The notes under the pieces were generated by a model. The model was given only the letters and a program-made list of their open reading frames with translations, made no database searches and was not told the DNA's origin. Of a stretch of DNA of 64,000 nt, positions 63,211 to 64,000 are shown one piece after another. Each line of letters starts with the position of its first letter. Positions within the stretch are counted from its first letter, which is position 1. The stretch covers positions 1-64,000 of the forward strand of contig JADZGE010000097.1 of the NCBI GenBank assembly GCA_020854035.1, in the 5' to 3' direction. Source of the stretch: Burkholderiales bacterium (GTDB lineage Bacteria; Pseudomonadota; Gammaproteobacteria; Burkholderiales; SG8-41). Position numbers and translations under genes: made by a program.

Positions 63211-64000
63211 GTGAGATCCCGCACCGCGGCCGCCCTGCTGGCCGCGCTCGCCCTTGCCGCCGGCTCCGCCGCCGCGCAGGGCTTCAAGCCCACTCGTCCC
63301 GTCGAGCTGGTGGTCCATACCGGGCCCGGCGGCGGATCGGACGTTTTCGCACGCGCCCTCAACAACCTCATCGAGAGCGGGAAGCTCCTGCCCGTGCGCG
63401 CGGTGGTGGTCAACAAGCCGGGCGGCGGCGGCGCGGTCGCGATGAGCTACCTCGCGGAGCGCAAGGGCGAGAGCCACACCCTCGCGCTCTACACGACGCT
63501 CTGGATGAGCATGGGGTTGACGAGCGAGGCGGCGCGCGTGCAGTTCAAGGACCTCACGCCGGTCGCCAACCTCGTCAACGACAACGAGCTCATGGTGGTG
63601 AAGGGTGATGCGCCGTTCCGGACACTCGCCGACTTCGTCGAGGCGGCGAAGAAGAACCCCAGGCAGCTCCGCCAGACCGGCGGATCGATCGAGGCGCGCG
63701 GCAATCTGATCCGGCAGCTTCTCCAGCGCTCGAGCGGGGCGGCGTGGCAGTACATTCCCTTCCCCGGCGGCGGCGAGCGCATCGCCGCGGTCCTGGGTGG
63801 CCACGCGCACCTGCTCGTCGCGGGCCCGGGCGAGATCAGGGAGCACCTGGCGGCGGGCACGCTGCGGCCGATCGCGCAGGTCGCGGGCACGCGCCTGCCC
63901 GCCTACGCGGCCATCCCGACCGTGCAGGAGTCGGGGTTCAACGTCCCGCACCTCCCGTCGATGCGGGGCGTGGTGGCGCCGCCGGGAATGCCGCGCGAGG
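63211..64000 (+). CDS. Bug-family (TctC) solute-binding protein, right end cut by window edge
   Basis: At least 263 residues; the gene continues past the edge. GTG start at 63211 behind AAGGGAGGGG. Signal peptide AALLAALALAAGSAAAQ, then the ligand loops FKPTRPVELVVHTGPGGGSDVFARALNNLIE and VNKPGGGGAVAMSYLAE, FPGGGERIAAVLGGHAHLLVAGPGEI and the IPTVQESGF pattern. The loop GGGSD has the typical Asp. It is the fourth Bug receptor of the window and stands after the glycerate kinase gene with a 194-bp gap. Confidence 0.9.
   Translation, partial: MRSRTAAALLAALALAAGSAAAQGFKPTRPVELVVHTGPGGGSDVFARALNNLIESGKLLPVRAVVVNKPGGGGAVAMSYLAERKGESHTLALYTTLWMSMGLTSEAARVQFKDLTPVANLVNDNELMVVKGDAPFRTLADFVEAAKKNPRQLRQTGGSIEARGNLIRQLLQRSSGAAWQYIPFPGGGERIAAVLGGHAHLLVAGPGEIREHLAAGTLRPIAQVAGTRLPAYAAIPTVQESGFNVPHLPSMRGVVAPPGMPRE

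Overview
The window reads as a high-GC betaproteobacterial chromosome, probably Burkholderiales-like or an uncultured relative. The evidence is the gene order fmdB - DUF502 gene - aspS - (barnase/barstar) - nudB, with an endonuclease/phosphatase-clsB pair nearby; groES-groEL behind a sigma32 promoter; ssb divergent from uvrA; and four Bug/TctC-type periplasmic solute receptors beside a TctD/TctE-like two-component system. No rRNA, tRNA, CRISPR, prophage or insertion sequence was seen. Genus and species cannot be told from the sequence alone.

Layout: 0-5 kb holds groEL (partial), groES, an alpha/beta hydrolase, an MFS exporter, an orphan egtD and a PBP7-type endopeptidase. 5.2-9.5 kb holds a candidate small RNA with a strong terminator, a TctDE-like pair, an MFS gene broken by an amber codon and an NlpC/P60 peptidase. 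9.6-18.7 kb is a mixed catabolic stretch: metallo-beta-lactamase-fold hydrolases, cupin, FrsA-like hydrolase, a carboxymuconolactone-decarboxylase-like (AhpD-fold) gene whose second redox Cys codon is UGA, quinone oxidoreductase, exported methyltransferase and tandem Lin0512 genes. 18.7-31.6 kb carries an AraC/MFS divergent pair, a semialdehyde dehydrogenase, two Bug receptors, a double CMD protein, GST, cupins, a second MFS gene, a D-amino acid dehydrogenase, a rhodanese and a dienelactone hydrolase. 31.7-41.3 kb has a DASS transporter and a compact acid-catabolism group (NHL propeller, MmgE/PrpD, MhpD-like hydratase, cupin, 3-hydroxyisobutyrate-dehydrogenase-like enzyme, Bug, SDR, GST). 41.4-64 kb is mostly core: Atm1-type ABC exporter, glycine-zipper envelope protein, clsB, nadA, nudB, barstar/barnase, aspS, fmdB, citrate synthase, a dead HtrA-like protein, pta, ssb, uvrA, glycerate kinase and a final truncated Bug gene.

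The accessory genes point to a free-living heterotroph that scavenges organic acids through high-affinity periplasmic receptors and degrades them with small sets of hydrolases, hydratases and dehydrogenases. The TctA/TctB membrane subunits are not in the window, so the receptors probably share permeases encoded elsewhere.

Two things stand out. First, a UGA sits exactly at the second Cys of a CxxC redox motif, followed in frame by the rest of the protein and by a hairpin at bacterial-SECIS distance: a candidate selenoprotein, though a simple nonsense mutation is possible because two other genes within 7 kb are also broken. Second, a family of intergenic elements has a strict 7/14-bp period and a direct-direct-inverted-inverted layout but a different sequence at each site, usually lying on stop codons. 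I do not know a named family for these.
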